A DNA stretch of 64,000 nucleotides from Micrococcus endophyticus (GTDB lineage: Bacteria; Actinomycetota; Actinomycetes; Actinomycetales; Micrococcaceae): positions 248,001-312,000 of the forward strand of contig NZ_JACHMW010000001.1 in NCBI RefSeq assembly GCF_014205115.1, read 5' to 3'. The notes under the pieces were generated by a model. It was not told the origin of the DNA and did not search any database. It worked only from the letters and a program-made list of their open reading frames with translations. Below are positions 24,974 through 33,797 of this stretch, one piece after another; position 1 is the first letter of the stretch, and each line of letters starts with the position of its first letter. A program made the position numbers and the translations under genes.

Positions 24974-26626
24974 ATGACCGCCACCCTCGTCGCATCGCAC
25001 CTCGCCGGCGGGCACGGCCACCGCACGCTCTTCGAGTCGCTGGACCTCACGGTCGCCCCGGGCGACGTCGTCGGGGTGGTGGGCGCCAACGGCGCGGGCA
25101 AGTCCACGCTGCTGCGGATCCTGGGTGGGGACCTCGCCCCGCAGGCCGGCACGGTCTCGCTCGCCCCGGCGGACGCGTTCGTCGGCTGGCTGCCGCAGGA
25201 GCACGAGCGGGTGCCGGGGGAGTCCGTGGCCGCCTACATCGGCCGCCGCACCGGCTGCGACGCCGCCACGGCCGAGATGGACGAGGCCGCCGAGGCGCTC
25301 GGCGCCCCCGACGCCGGAGACGCCGCCGCGGACCGCTACAACACCGCCCTCACCCGCTGGCTGGCCTCCGGTGCCGCGGACCTGGAGGAGCGCATCCCCG
25401 CAGTCCTGGCCGACCTCGGCCTGGACCTCTCCGCCTCCCCGGAACAGGTCCTCATGACCTCCCTGTCCGGCGGGCAGGCCGCCCGCGTCGGCCTGGCCGC
25501 GCTACTGCTCTCTCGCTTCGACGTCGTGCTCCTGGACGAGCCCACCAACGACCTCGACCTGGACGGCCTCGAGCGCCTCGAGCGCTTCGTCCAGGAGCTG
25601 CGCGGTGGCGTGGTCCTCGTCAGCCACGACCGCGAGTTCCTCGCCCGCTGCGTCACCCGCGTCCTCGAACTCGACCTCGCCCAGCACTCCAATCGCGTCT
25701 ACGGCGGCGGCTACGAGGCCTACCTCGAGGAGCGCGCCACCCTGCGCCGCCAGGCCCGCGAGAAGTACGAGGAGTTCGCCGAGCAGAAGGCGGACCTCGT
25801 CTCCCGCGCCCGCACCCAGCGGGAGTGGTCCAGCCAGGGCGTGCGCAACGCGATGAAGAAGTCCCCGGACAACGACAAGCTCCGCCGCAAGGCCAACGCC
25901 GAGTCGTCCGAGAAGCAGGCCCAGAAGGTCCGCCAGATGGAGAGCCGCATCGCCCGCCTCGAGGAGGTGGAGGAGCCGCGCAAGGAGTGGCGGCTGGAGT
26001 TCACCATCGGCGCCGCGCCCCGCTCCAGCTCCGTGGTCGCCACGCTGAACGAGGCCGTCTTCCGGCAGGGCTCGTTCACCCTCGGCCCGGTGTCCCTGCA
26101 GGTCAACGCGGGGGAGCGGGTGGGCATCACCGGCCCCAACGGGGCCGGCAAGTCCACCCTGCTGCGCGGGCTGCTGGGCCGGCAGGATCCCGACGACGGC
26201 GCCGCGAGCCTCGGCTCGAGCGTGCAGGTCGGCGAGATCGACCAGGCCCGCTCCCTGCTCGCCGGTCCGACTCCGCTGGCCGACGCCTTCGAGGCGCTCG
26301 TGCCCGAGATGGCCTCCGGCGAGGTCCGCACCCTGCTCGCGAAGTTCGGGCTGCGCGCGGACCACGTCACCCGCCCCGTGGACGAGCTCTCGCCCGGCGA
26401 GCGCACCCGCGCCGGCCTCGCCCTGCTCCAGGCGCGCGGCGTGAACCTGCTCGTCCTGGACGAGCCCACCAACCACTTGGATCTGGAGGCCATCGAGCAG
26501 CTCGAACAGGCCCTGGAGACCTATGAGGGTGCCCTGCTGCTCGTCACCCACGACCGCCGCATGCTGGACACCGTCCGCCTGGACCGACGCTGGCACGTGG
26601 CCGACGGGCGGGTGACGGAGCGCTGA
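24974..26626 (+). CDS. ABC-F ATPase (translation factor/antibiotic-target protection type), 550 aa
   Basis: Two ABC cassettes in one chain with no membrane part. First: GANGAGKST, LSGGQAARVGLAALLLSRFD, VLLDEPTNDLD. Linker (about 245-330) is charged with YEAYLEERATLRRQAREKYE and KKSPDNDKLRRKA, the ABC-F interdomain that reaches into the ribosome. Second: GPNGAGKST, LSPGERTRAGLALLQARGVN, LVLDEPTNHLD. Such proteins remove macrolide/lincosamide-type drugs or tune translation; which applies here is not decidable from sequence. Confidence 0.92.
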   Translation: MTATLVASHLAGGHGHRTLFESLDLTVAPGDVVGVVGANGAGKSTLLRILGGDLAPQAGTVSLAPADAFVGWLPQEHERVPGESVAAYIGRRTGCDAATAEMDEAAEALGAPDAGDAAADRYNTALTRWLASGAADLEERIPAVLADLGLDLSASPEQVLMTSLSGGQAARVGLAALLLSRFDVVLLDEPTNDLDLDGLERLERFVQELRGGVVLVSHDREFLARCVTRVLELDLAQHSNRVYGGGYEAYLEERATLRRQAREKYEEFAEQKADLVSRARTQREWSSQGVRNAMKKSPDNDKLRRKANAESSEKQAQKVRQMESRIARLEEVEEPRKEWRLEFTIGAAPRSSSVVATLNEAVFRQGSFTLGPVSLQVNAGERVGITGPNGAGKSTLLRGLLGRQDPDDGAASLGSSVQVGEIDQARSLLAGPTPLADAFEALVPEMASGEVRTLLAKFGLRADHVTRPVDELSPGERTRAGLALLQARGVNLLVLDEPTNHLDLEAIEQLEQALETYEGALLLVTHDRRMLDTVRLDRRWHVADGRVTER

Positions 26627-26684
26627 CGTCCCGGCGCGGCGGCCGCGGCGTGAGGCTGGTGGGCGCCGTCACCCTTGCCCGAGA

Positions 26685-26705
26685 TTAGGTTGTGTACGAC
26701 CATGA
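26685..26705. promoter_or_regulatory. OhrR-type operator upstream of the PfpI gene
   Basis: Core GGTTGTGTACGACC (26688-26701) is partly palindromic (10 of 14) and matches 12 of 14 positions of the element in the ohrR-ohr intergenic region (29031-29044). Overlaps a TAGGTT -10 candidate. Suggests the downstream pair belongs to the OhrR regulon. Confidence 0.55.
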
Positions 26706-26739
26706 GAGTGCAGTCCCCACCAACGAAAGGACCCCAGAC

Positions 26740-27423
26740 ATGTCCCGCATCCTGATGATCCTCACCTCGCACGACCAGCTGGGCGACACCGGCCGCAAGA
26801 CCGGGTTCTGGCTCGAGGAGTTCGCCTCGCCCTACTACGTCTTCACGGACGCCGGCCACGAGGTCACCCTCGCCTCGCCCCGCGGCGGCCAGCCGCCCAT
26901 CGACCCGACGAGCTCGAAGCCGGAGATGCAGACCGACGCCACCCGCCGGTTCGACCAGGACGAGGAGGCCAAGGCCGCCCTGGCCCACACCACGCCCCTG
27001 GCCCAGGTGGACGTGGACGGGTTCGACGCCGTCTTCTACCCGGGCGGTCACGGCCCGCTGTGGGACCTGGTGTCCGACGCCGACTCCACGCGGATCATCC
27101 TCGACAGCGACGCGGCCGGGCGCCCGCTCGGCCTCGTCTGCCACGCGCCCGGGATCCTGCACCCGATCACCACTGCCGACGGCACCCCGTTCGTGCGCGG
27201 CCGTCAGGTCGCCGGCTTCACCAACGGCGAGGAGGAGGCCGCCCAGCTGACGGACGTGGTCCCGTTCCTCGTCGAGGACTCGCTGATCGCCGCCGGCGCG
27301 GACTACCGCAAGGGCCCGGATCAGGAGAGCTTCGTGGTCACGGACGGCACCCTGGTGACCGGCCAGAACCCGGCCTCCTCCGCCGACACCGCCCGCCGCC
27401 TCCTGGACTTGCTCGCGCGCTGA
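26740..27423 (+). CDS. DJ-1/PfpI-family protein, class I glutamine amidotransferase-like (Hsp31/YajL type), 227 aa
   Basis: Nucleophile elbow VCHAPGIL with Cys134 and His135, oxyanion region YPGGHGPLWDL (100-110) and the acidic residue in FWLEEFASPYY (24-33). This layout is that of the glutathione-independent glyoxalase/chaperone branch that handles methylglyoxal or damaged proteins. Start has AAAGGA upstream. 41 bp before an NADP-dependent oxidoreductase and probably in one operon, behind an OhrR-like operator, so a reactive-aldehyde/peroxide role is likely. Confidence 0.9.
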   Translation: MSRILMILTSHDQLGDTGRKTGFWLEEFASPYYVFTDAGHEVTLASPRGGQPPIDPTSSKPEMQTDATRRFDQDEEAKAALAHTTPLAQVDVDGFDAVFYPGGHGPLWDLVSDADSTRIILDSDAAGRPLGLVCHAPGILHPITTADGTPFVRGRQVAGFTNGEEEAAQLTDVVPFLVEDSLIAAGADYRKGPDQESFVVTDGTLVTGQNPASSADTARRLLDLLAR

Positions 27424-27464
27424 CCCTCCACCGAGCCCGCCGCCCCGACCCCGAGGAGACCACG

Positions 27465-28475
27465 ATGAGCACCCCCACCCGCACGCGCGAGATCCACCTC
27501 GCGTCCCGCCCCCACGGCGCCCCGACGCCGGAGAACTTCCGTCTCACGGAGGTCGAGCTCCCCGAGCTCGCCGAGGGTCAGGTCCTCGTGCGCAACACCG
27601 TGATGTCCGTGGACCCGTACATGCGCGGCCGCATGAACGACGTCAAGTCCTATGTGCCCCCGTTCCAGCTCGACGCCCCCCTCGACGGCGGCGCGGTGGG
27701 CACCGTGATCGCCTCGCGCCACGCGGACGTGCCGGAGGGCACGTCCGTGCTCCACGGCCTCGGCTGGCGCGAGCACGCCGTCCTCGACGGCGACACCGTC
27801 CAGGCCGTGGACACCTCCCAGTTCCCGGACAGCACCTACCTGGGCGTGCTGGGCATGACGGGTCTGACCGCCTACACCGGCCTCGTGCACGTGGCCGAGA
27901 TGCAGGAGGGCGACGCCGTCTTCATCTCGGGCGCCGCGGGGGCCGTCGGCTCGGTCGCGGGCCAGATCGCCCGCCTGCTGGGCGCCTCGCGCGTGGTCGG
28001 CTCGGCGGGGACGCCCGAGAAGGTGGCACGGGTGAAGGAGCTGGGCTTCGACGCCGCGTTCGACTACCACGACGGCTCTCCCACCGATCTGCTGGCGGAG
28101 GCAGCGCCGGAGGGCATCGACGTCTACTTCGACAACGTGGGCGGCGACCACCTCGAGGCCGCCATCGCCGCGCTGCGGGTCGACGGCCGCGTGGCGATGT
28201 GCGGTGCGATCGCCCAGTACAACTCGACGGAGCCGCCGGCCGCCCCGCGCAACCTCGCCCTGGCGATCGGCAAGCGGCTGACCCTGCGCGGCTTCGTCCT
28301 GCAGAAGTACGCGGCGCACGTCCGCCCCGAGTTCCTCGAGCGCGTGGGCCCGTGGGTCGCCGCCGGGAAGATCCAGTGGGACGAGACCGTCCGGGAGGGT
28401 CTGGAGAACGCACCCCAGGCGTTCATCGACCTGCTCGACGGCGCCAACACGGGGAAGATGCTCGTCCAGCTGTGA
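27465..28475 (+). CDS. NADP-dependent oxidoreductase, MDR family (leukotriene B4/curcumin reductase type), 336 aa
   Basis: Zinc-free medium-chain reductase reducing enones or quinones with NADPH. N-terminal SVDPYMRGRMND and the Rossmann loop SGAAGAVGSVAGQIAR (155-170), then FDYHDGSPTDLL and IDVYFDNVGGDHLEAAI are family-specific. GAGGAG precedes the ATG. Forms a unit with the PfpI-type gene; together they would detoxify alpha,beta-unsaturated carbonyls arising under oxidative stress. Confidence 0.92.
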   Translation: MSTPTRTREIHLASRPHGAPTPENFRLTEVELPELAEGQVLVRNTVMSVDPYMRGRMNDVKSYVPPFQLDAPLDGGAVGTVIASRHADVPEGTSVLHGLGWREHAVLDGDTVQAVDTSQFPDSTYLGVLGMTGLTAYTGLVHVAEMQEGDAVFISGAAGAVGSVAGQIARLLGASRVVGSAGTPEKVARVKELGFDAAFDYHDGSPTDLLAEAAPEGIDVYFDNVGGDHLEAAIAALRVDGRVAMCGAIAQYNSTEPPAAPRNLALAIGKRLTLRGFVLQKYAAHVRPEFLERVGPWVAAGKIQWDETVREGLENAPQAFIDLLDGANTGKMLVQL

Positions 28476-28507
28476 CGGGCGACGGCGGCCTATCGCCTCC
28501 CGGCGGC

Positions 28508-28996
28508 TCAGCGCGGCCCGACGGCCTCGGTGATCCGGTTCAGCAGGTCCATGAGGACCTGGCGCTCGGTGGCGTCGAGGGGGATCCGCGTGAGGGCGTC
28601 CGCCGGGACCGTCCGGGCGGACGTCCGCAGCGCTCGCCCCTCGTCCGTCAGCCGGACCAGCACGCGTCGCTCGTCGTGGACGTCGCGCTCCCGCGTGACG
28701 AGCCCCATGCCGGCCAGGCGCCGCACCAGGGGTGTGATCGTCCCGTTGTCCATGCCGAGCCGGTCCCGCAGCGCACCGACCGCCAGTGCTCCGGCGCCCG
28801 GCGTCGGCGCTTCCGTCTCGGCCGAGGCGTCACCCTCCACCTGCCACAGGGTGAGCATCACGAGGTACTGCGGGTAGGTGAGGCCGATGCGGGAGAGCAG
28901 CGGGCCGTAGCCGCGCGTGACGGCGCGCGTCGCCCGGTGCAGGGCGAAGCAGAGCTGGTCCTCGAGTGCGAGGCTGGGGGTCGGCTCGGCATCCAT
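28508..28996 (-). CDS. ohrR: MarR-family organic-hydroperoxide sensor OhrR, 162 aa
   Basis: One-Cys OhrR repressor: QLCFALHRATRAVTRGYGPL with the reactive Cys16 and GLTYPQYLVMLTLWQ are diagnostic, followed by the winged HTH (LRDRLGMDNGTITPLVRRLA, DERRVLVRLTDEG). Oxidation of the Cys by organic peroxides releases DNA. It carries an unusual Glu/Thr/Pro-rich insert, ASAETEAPTPGAGALAVG, before the HTH. TAGAAT (29009-29004) is 7 nt before the ATG, so leaderless. Divergent from ohr, with an operator between. Confidence 0.92.
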   Translation of the reverse strand: MDAEPTPSLALEDQLCFALHRATRAVTRGYGPLLSRIGLTYPQYLVMLTLWQVEGDASAETEAPTPGAGALAVGALRDRLGMDNGTITPLVRRLAGMGLVTRERDVHDERRVLVRLTDEGRALRTSARTVPADALTRIPLDATERQVLMDLLNRITEAVGPR

Positions 28997-29026
28997 GGGA
29001 GCGATTCTAGTGGTCGCTGGCGAACA

Positions 29027-29047
29027 ACTTGGTTGCGCACGACCTAA
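29027..29047. promoter_or_regulatory. OhrR operator in the ohrR-ohr intergenic region
   Basis: Near-palindrome around GGTTGCGCACGACC (29031-29044) extended by TT/TAA. Lies just upstream of the ohrR -10 and about 60 bp before ohr, as expected for shared repression. A close copy lies at 26688-26701. Confidence 0.65.
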
Positions 29048-29107
29048 CCGGGTGGCAGGCTGGAGCCGACTCGTCCCGCACGGGGCGGGCGGATGAAAGG
29101 ACCTCTC

Positions 29108-29527
29108 ATGGAGACCATCTACACCGCCGAGGCGCTCAGCACCGGCGCCGGCCGCGACGGCCACGTCCGCACGACCGACGGACGGGTCGACCTCGACCTC
29201 GCCGTGCCCACCGAGATGGGCGGCTCCGGCCAGGGCACCAACCCCGAGCAGCTGTTCGCCGCCGGCTACGCCGCGTGCTTCCACTCGGCTCTGCAGATGG
29301 TCGCCCGCGCCTCCCGGGCCGACATCACCGACTCCTCCGTCGGCGCGCGCGTGGGCATCGGCCGCCAGGGTGAGGGCTTCGGCCTGGAGGTCACCCTCGA
29401 GGTCGTGCTGCCCCACGTCCCCGCGGACCAGGCCCGCGCCCTCATGGAGCAGGCGCATCAGGTGTGCCCCTATTCGAACGCCACCCGGGGCAACATCGAC
29501 GTCGTCCTCGAGCTCGGGGAGGCGTGA
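29108..29527 (+). CDS. ohr: organic hydroperoxide resistance protein Ohr, 139 aa
   Basis: Thiol peroxidase of the OsmC/Ohr fold that reduces organic peroxides using lipoyl or low-molecular-weight thiols. Shows GTNPEQLFAAGYAACFHSAL with peroxidatic Cys57 and VCPYSNATRGNI with resolving Cys120, plus the catalytic Arg near residue 21. GAAAGG before the ATG. The DoxX-like gene overlaps its stop by 1 nt. Confidence 0.95.
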   Translation: METIYTAEALSTGAGRDGHVRTTDGRVDLDLAVPTEMGGSGQGTNPEQLFAAGYAACFHSALQMVARASRADITDSSVGARVGIGRQGEGFGLEVTLEVVLPHVPADQARALMEQAHQVCPYSNATRGNIDVVLELGEA

Positions 29528-29952
29528 TGACGAAGCGCCGGCAGTCCGTCCCCCTCTCCCAGGCCGCCGCCCGCCTCGGCCTCGGGGGGTTCATGACCGC
29601 CGCGGGGCTGTCCCACCTCACCGTGGCGCGCCGTGAGTTCCGCGCGCAGGTGCCCTCGTGGGTCCCGCTCCCGGCGGACCTCGTGGTGCTCGGATCCGGC
29701 GTGGCCGAGATCGGCCTCGGGGCCGCTCTGCTGGCGCTCCCCGGGCAGCGTCGCCTGACCGGCACCGCCCTGGCGGCCTTCTACACCGCGATCTACCCCG
29801 GGAACATCGGGCAGTACGCCGAGCGCAAGGACGGCTTCGGGCTGGACACCGACGGCCGCCGCCTGGCGCGGCTGTTCGGCCAGCCCGCCCTCATCGCGGC
29901 CGCCCTGTGGGCCGCGGGAATCCCCGAGCGGGAGCAGGGCGGACGCCGCTGA
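29527..29952 (+). CDS. DoxX-like membrane protein, 141 aa
   Basis: Small protein with four hydrophobic segments (about residues 15-35, 50-75, 78-98, 115-135) and the DoxX-type sequence YTAIYPGNIGQYAERKDGFG. In other actinobacteria DoxX proteins cooperate with oxidases or thiol systems at the membrane in detoxification. Translationally coupled to ohr (stop/start overlap TGATG), so it likely belongs to the peroxide response. Confidence 0.8.
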   Translation: MTKRRQSVPLSQAAARLGLGGFMTAAGLSHLTVARREFRAQVPSWVPLPADLVVLGSGVAEIGLGAALLALPGQRRLTGTALAAFYTAIYPGNIGQYAERKDGFGLDTDGRRLARLFGQPALIAAALWAAGIPEREQGGRR

Positions 29953-29978
29953 CGCCGTCGCCGGCCCCGCGGGCCTGT

Positions 29979-30008
29979 GCCGGCTCCGGGCGCGCGCCCG
30001 GAGCCGGC
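29979..30008. terminator. terminator hairpin after the ohr operon
   Basis: A 30-bp perfectly self-complementary sequence (29979-30008), forming a 13-bp stem with a GCGC turn. Positioned 27 bp after the DoxX stop. Confidence 0.65.
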
Positions 30009-30039
30009 GTGACCTCACCCCGCCGCGAGGCGCGGCCCG

Positions 30040-30480
30040 GGAGAAGGCCGCGAAGTCCTCGCCGCCGAGCATCGCGGGGTCGGTGATCACCGAGCCCGGG
30101 AACAGGTCCTCGCACAGCTCATGGGCCACCGCGGTGCGGGCCGGGTCGTTCCACACCATGTCGTAACCGCGCAGATAGTCCAGCTCGCAGCTCAGACCGG
30201 GGTTCGCCGTCTCCAGGCCGCGGACCATGTCCCGCATCGCCGCCTCGACCGTGTCCCGCACATCGTCGTCATGCGTGCGGACCACGCCGCCGATGTGCGC
30301 CTCCGGCGGGTACACGTTCAGCGCCGACTGACGCCCGGCGTCCATCCACGTCGTCGACACCACTCACGGGTCCAGGCCGGCCACCCGGCGGGACGGGATG
30401 AGCAGGAACTGCTGGATCAGGGAGCTGGCCGCGGTGACCACGTCCACGGCGTCGTCCGGGGTGGACGCGTGGGCGCCGCC
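30040..30480 (-). pseudogene. M20-family amidohydrolase/peptidase remnant
   Basis: Middle-to-C-terminal piece of an M20D amidohydrolase: GGAHASTPDDAVDVVTAASS (containing the conserved His), then a TGA at 30366-30364 after GLDP, then GRQSALNVYPPEAHIGGVVR, VRDTVEAAMRDMVRGL and AMLGGEDFAAFSR with the metal-binding Glu. The first about 150 residues are missing at 30480 and the C-terminus loses frame near 30040. Nonfunctional. Confidence 0.85.
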
Positions 30481-31233
30481 GGCACCCATTACGCCGACCT
30501 CACGGGCGAGGCGCTGTTCGTCCGGGACATGATCGACGCGCACCACGCAACCGCGCAGGCCACGGGCGCGCGGATCGTGAACTCCTGCGGCTTCGACTCG
30601 GTGCCCTCTGACCTCGGCGTGCTCCTCACCGCGCAGCAGGCGGCCGTCGACGGCGAGGGCACGCTCACGGACACCGTCCTGCGGGTGCGCTCGATGCGCG
30701 GCGGGTTCAGCGGCGGCACCGTGGACTCCATGCGCCGCCAGTTCACCGAGGCGGCGGCGGACGAGGCCCGCGCCGCCGTCGTGAAGGACCCCTACGGGCT
30801 GTCCCCGGACCGGGACGTCGAGCCGGACCGGAGCGGCTCCGGCACCGGGCGCGGCCGGGGCTCGCGAATGCCCGTGGCGAAGGACGGGGAGTCCGGGCGC
30901 TGGGAGGCGCCGTTCGTGATGGCCGGGTACAACACGCGCGTCGTCCGCTGGAGCAATACCCTGACCGGCTGGTCCTACGGCCGCGACTTCCGGTACCGGG
31001 AGGTCACGGACACCGGGGCCGGGCCGCGCGGGCTGGTGCGCGTGGCCGCCGCGCGGGACCCCGCCTACACCGGCACCGCCGTGATGCTCGGCCAGGCCGG
31101 TCTCGCCCTCGCCGAGGACGAGGACCGGCTCCCCGCGCGGACCGGCGTCCTCACGCCCGCCACGGCGCTCGGCGACGTCCTCGTGCAGCGCCTGCGCGAC
31201 CACGGGTTCACGCTGGAGACGCGGCGGCGCTGA
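30481..31233 (+). pseudogene. saccharopine dehydrogenase-like/trans-acting enoyl reductase, 5'-truncated
   Basis: About 250 C-terminal residues of a family with an N-terminal NADP-binding Rossmann domain. Present: GTHYADLTGEALFVRDMIDA, ARIVNSCGFDSVPSDLGVLL, SGGTVDSMRRQF, PFVMAGYNTRVVRWSN and TPATALGDVLVQRLRDHGFT. Missing: the first about 135 residues including the dinucleotide site. The upstream sequence at 30480 switches directly to antisense of the M20 relic. It remains open to the stop but has no native start, so I call it a pseudogene. Confidence 0.83.
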
Positions 31234-31320
31234 GCGGTCCGCCGTGACCCGTCCGGCCAGAGCGCGGGGAGGCACTGCGGGGCGGCGCCTCGGAGAGTCG
31301 CCCTCGCCACCGCACCCGGC

Positions 31321-32121
31321 TCAGGCCGGGGCGTCCTCCCGCACCTCGGCCGAGCGCAGCACGCGCGGCAGGGTGGTGAACACGAGCCCGCCCAGGACGT
31401 TCAGCGGGATCACCCACCAGATCCAGCCGAGCCAGGCGAGGTAGTCCACGCCCTCGACGCCGGCGTGGATGGCCCCGAAGATCACCACCGAATCCAGCAC
31501 GGAGTGGAACAGGGAGGCGCCGGCCAGCACCACGGCCCCGGCCACCGAGGCCACCACCGTGGCGACGGCCTCGTCCGCGCCGGCCTGCATGCGCGTCAGG
31601 AGCGTGATGGCCGCGCCCGCAAGCACGGCCAGTGCCGCGCCCTGCCAGCTGAGGCCGATGTCCAGGAAGTGGTGCGCCGTCTCGGCGATCACCGGGTGCA
31701 GCTTGGGGAAGGCCACCACGATCAGCCCCACCGTGATCCACCCGCCGATCAGGTTCATCAGCAGCGTCACGCCCCACAGGCGCAGCAGCTCCGCCCAGGT
31801 GGCGCGGCCGTTCACGATCGCCATGATCGGGTAGTAGAACCCCTCGGTGAACAGCTCCGAGTGCGCCAGGAACAGGGCGATGAACCCGATGGAGAACGCG
31901 ACGCCCGCGAGCAGGTGGCTGCCCGTCTCGTGCAGGGCCAGCAGGTAGGCGAGCAGCCCGATGCTGATCTCCACACCCCCGAGGAATCCCGTGGTCAGCA
32001 GCACCGGCCAGGAGCGGTGCAGGCGCTCGGCGCCCTCCTCCACGGCCTCATGGTGGACGTCCTCGACCGCGTCCTCGACGTCGGCCTCGCGGCGGTCGTG
32101 CCCGGTGTGCTCCTCGCTCAT
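31321..32121 (-). CDS. formate/nitrite transporter (FNT) family protein, 266 aa
   Basis: Pentameric anion channel family. Hydrophobic segments with FLGGVEISIGLLAYLLALHE, the re-entrant motif FLAHSELFTEGFYYPI and a second half-helix region ASLFHSVLDSVVIFGAIHAG. A charged His/Glu N-terminal tail (SEEHTGHDRREADVEDAVED) precedes helix 1. ATG 32121 is preferred because GGGAGGA lies 8 nt upstream; a longer start at 32208 lacks one. Substrate formate, nitrite or lactate/acetate is not decidable. Confidence 0.88.
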   Translation of the reverse strand: MSEEHTGHDRREADVEDAVEDVHHEAVEEGAERLHRSWPVLLTTGFLGGVEISIGLLAYLLALHETGSHLLAGVAFSIGFIALFLAHSELFTEGFYYPIMAIVNGRATWAELLRLWGVTLLMNLIGGWITVGLIVVAFPKLHPVIAETAHHFLDIGLSWQGAALAVLAGAAITLLTRMQAGADEAVATVVASVAGAVVLAGASLFHSVLDSVVIFGAIHAGVEGVDYLAWLGWIWWVIPLNVLGGLVFTTLPRVLRSAEVREDAPA

Positions 32122-32221
32122 CTGCGCATCCTCCCACGTCACCGACTGGGCCTCGGCGTGCCTGCCCCGCGACGACGTCGGCCGCCCACCGGGGCCGGCC
32201 GCCGTCATCGGGAAACCCGGG

Positions 32222-33736
32222 TCAGGCCTGCTTCATGCTCCCGGTGTCCAGGTACCGCTGGTGCCAGGACAGGGCCTCGCCCAACAGGTGCGGGGTGTGC
32301 AGGCCCGAGGACTCCTTCAGCGCGCGGTCGGAGTAGTCCTGCAGCTGGTCCCGGTAGTCCGGGTGCGCGCACTTCGCGATGATCTTGCGGGCGCGCTGCT
32401 TGGGGGAGAGGCCGCGCAGGTCCGCCAGGCCCTGCTCCGTGACGAGCACGTGGACGTCGTGCTCCGTGTGGTCCACGTGGGAGACCATCGGCACGATGCA
32501 GGAGATGTCCCCGCCCTTGGCCGCCGAGGGGGTGAGGAAGAACGAGGTGAACGCGTTGCGGGCGAAGTCGCCGGAGCCGCCCAGGCCGTTCATCATCTTC
32601 GTGCCCATTAGGTGGGTGGAGTTCACGTTGCCGTACAGGTCCGCCTCGAGCATGCCGTTCATGGCGAGGATGCCCAGGCGGCGCACGAGCTCCGGATGGT
32701 TGGAGATCTCCTGGGTGCGCAGGATCAGCTTGTCCTTGTACTGCGCCACGTTCGCGTTGAACCGCTCGGCGGCCTCGGTGGACAGGGAGAACGCGGTGGC
32801 CGAGGCCATGGAGAGGGTGCCGGAGTCCAGGGCGTCCAGCATGCCGTCCTGCACCACCTCGGTGAAGGCGGTCAGCCCGCGGAACCGGGACTTCACCAGC
32901 TCGGCCATCACCGCGTTGGCGATGTTGCCCACGCCGGACTGCAGCGGCAGCAGCCGCTCGTCGTACCGGCCGGCGGCCACCTCGTGCTCGAAGAACTCCA
33001 CCAGGTGCTGGGCGATGGCGATCGAGTCCTCGTCCGCCGGCTTGAAGGGGGAGTTGCGGTCCGGGGCGTGGGTCTCGACGACGGCGACCACCTTGGCGGG
33101 GTCGCACTCGAAGTACGGCTGGCCGATCCGGTCCGCGGGGTCCGTGATCATCACCGGCTGGCGGTGCGGGGGCAGGGCGGTGCCGTAGTAGACGTCGTGC
33201 AGGCCCTCGAGCTCCTCGCTCTGCCACGAGTTCACCTCGAGGATGACCTCGTCCGCGAGGTCCAGCCAGGACTTGTTGTTGCCCACCGAGGAGCTGGGCA
33301 CCAGGGTGCCGTCCTCGCGGATCGCCGAGACCTCGACGACGGCCGTGTGCATCGGCCCGTAGAAGCCGTTCCACACGGTCTGCGCCAGGTGCGAGAGGTG
33401 GGTGTCGATGTACTCGACCTCGCCGGCGTTGATCTTGGCGCGCATCGTCGGGTCCGACTGGAACGGGGTGCGCAGCGCGACGCCGCCGGACTCGGCCAGC
33501 GCGCCGTCCATCTCGGAGGACGTGGACGCGCCCGTGTGCAGGTCGATCCGGAAGTCCTCGCCGCGGGCATGCGCCGCGGAGATCCGCTCCGCGAGGGCCA
33601 GGGGCACCGCCTTCGGATACCCCGAGCCGGTGAAGCCGCTCATGCCCACCGTGGTCCCGGGCCGAATGAAGGCCGCGGCCTCCTGCGCGGACATCACCTT
33701 GGCGCGCAGGCCGGCGTGCTGGATGCGGGACGACAT
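32222..33736 (-). CDS. acetyl-CoA hydrolase/transferase (succinyl-CoA:acetate CoA-transferase type), 504 aa
   Basis: Two-domain class I CoA-transferase: AAAFIRPGTTVGMSGFTGSG at the N-terminus, the acyl-CoA loop LPLQSGVGNIANAVMAEL and FTEVVQDGMLDALDSG with the catalytic Glu, and GLGGSGDFARNAFTSFF in the second domain. Length is as usual for the Ach1/AarC group. Would swap CoA between succinyl-CoA and acetate or propionate in the cytosol. GGAGGTCCC leads directly into the ATG. Confidence 0.93.
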   Translation of the reverse strand: MSSRIQHAGLRAKVMSAQEAAAFIRPGTTVGMSGFTGSGYPKAVPLALAERISAAHARGEDFRIDLHTGASTSSEMDGALAESGGVALRTPFQSDPTMRAKINAGEVEYIDTHLSHLAQTVWNGFYGPMHTAVVEVSAIREDGTLVPSSSVGNNKSWLDLADEVILEVNSWQSEELEGLHDVYYGTALPPHRQPVMITDPADRIGQPYFECDPAKVVAVVETHAPDRNSPFKPADEDSIAIAQHLVEFFEHEVAAGRYDERLLPLQSGVGNIANAVMAELVKSRFRGLTAFTEVVQDGMLDALDSGTLSMASATAFSLSTEAAERFNANVAQYKDKLILRTQEISNHPELVRRLGILAMNGMLEADLYGNVNSTHLMGTKMMNGLGGSGDFARNAFTSFFLTPSAAKGGDISCIVPMVSHVDHTEHDVHVLVTEQGLADLRGLSPKQRARKIIAKCAHPDYRDQLQDYSDRALKESSGLHTPHLLGEALSWHQRYLDTGSMKQA

Positions 33737-33797
33737 GGGACCTCCGAGGTGAGTCAGGACGCGGTGCGGACACCTCAGCGTACTGGCCTGACCTGCA

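Noticed and set aside
30121-31233. Single 370-residue plus-strand gene
   Set aside because: Its first 120 codons are antisense of the M20 remnant; only 30481 onwards resembles a protein family, so this is a chance fusion across a deletion joint.
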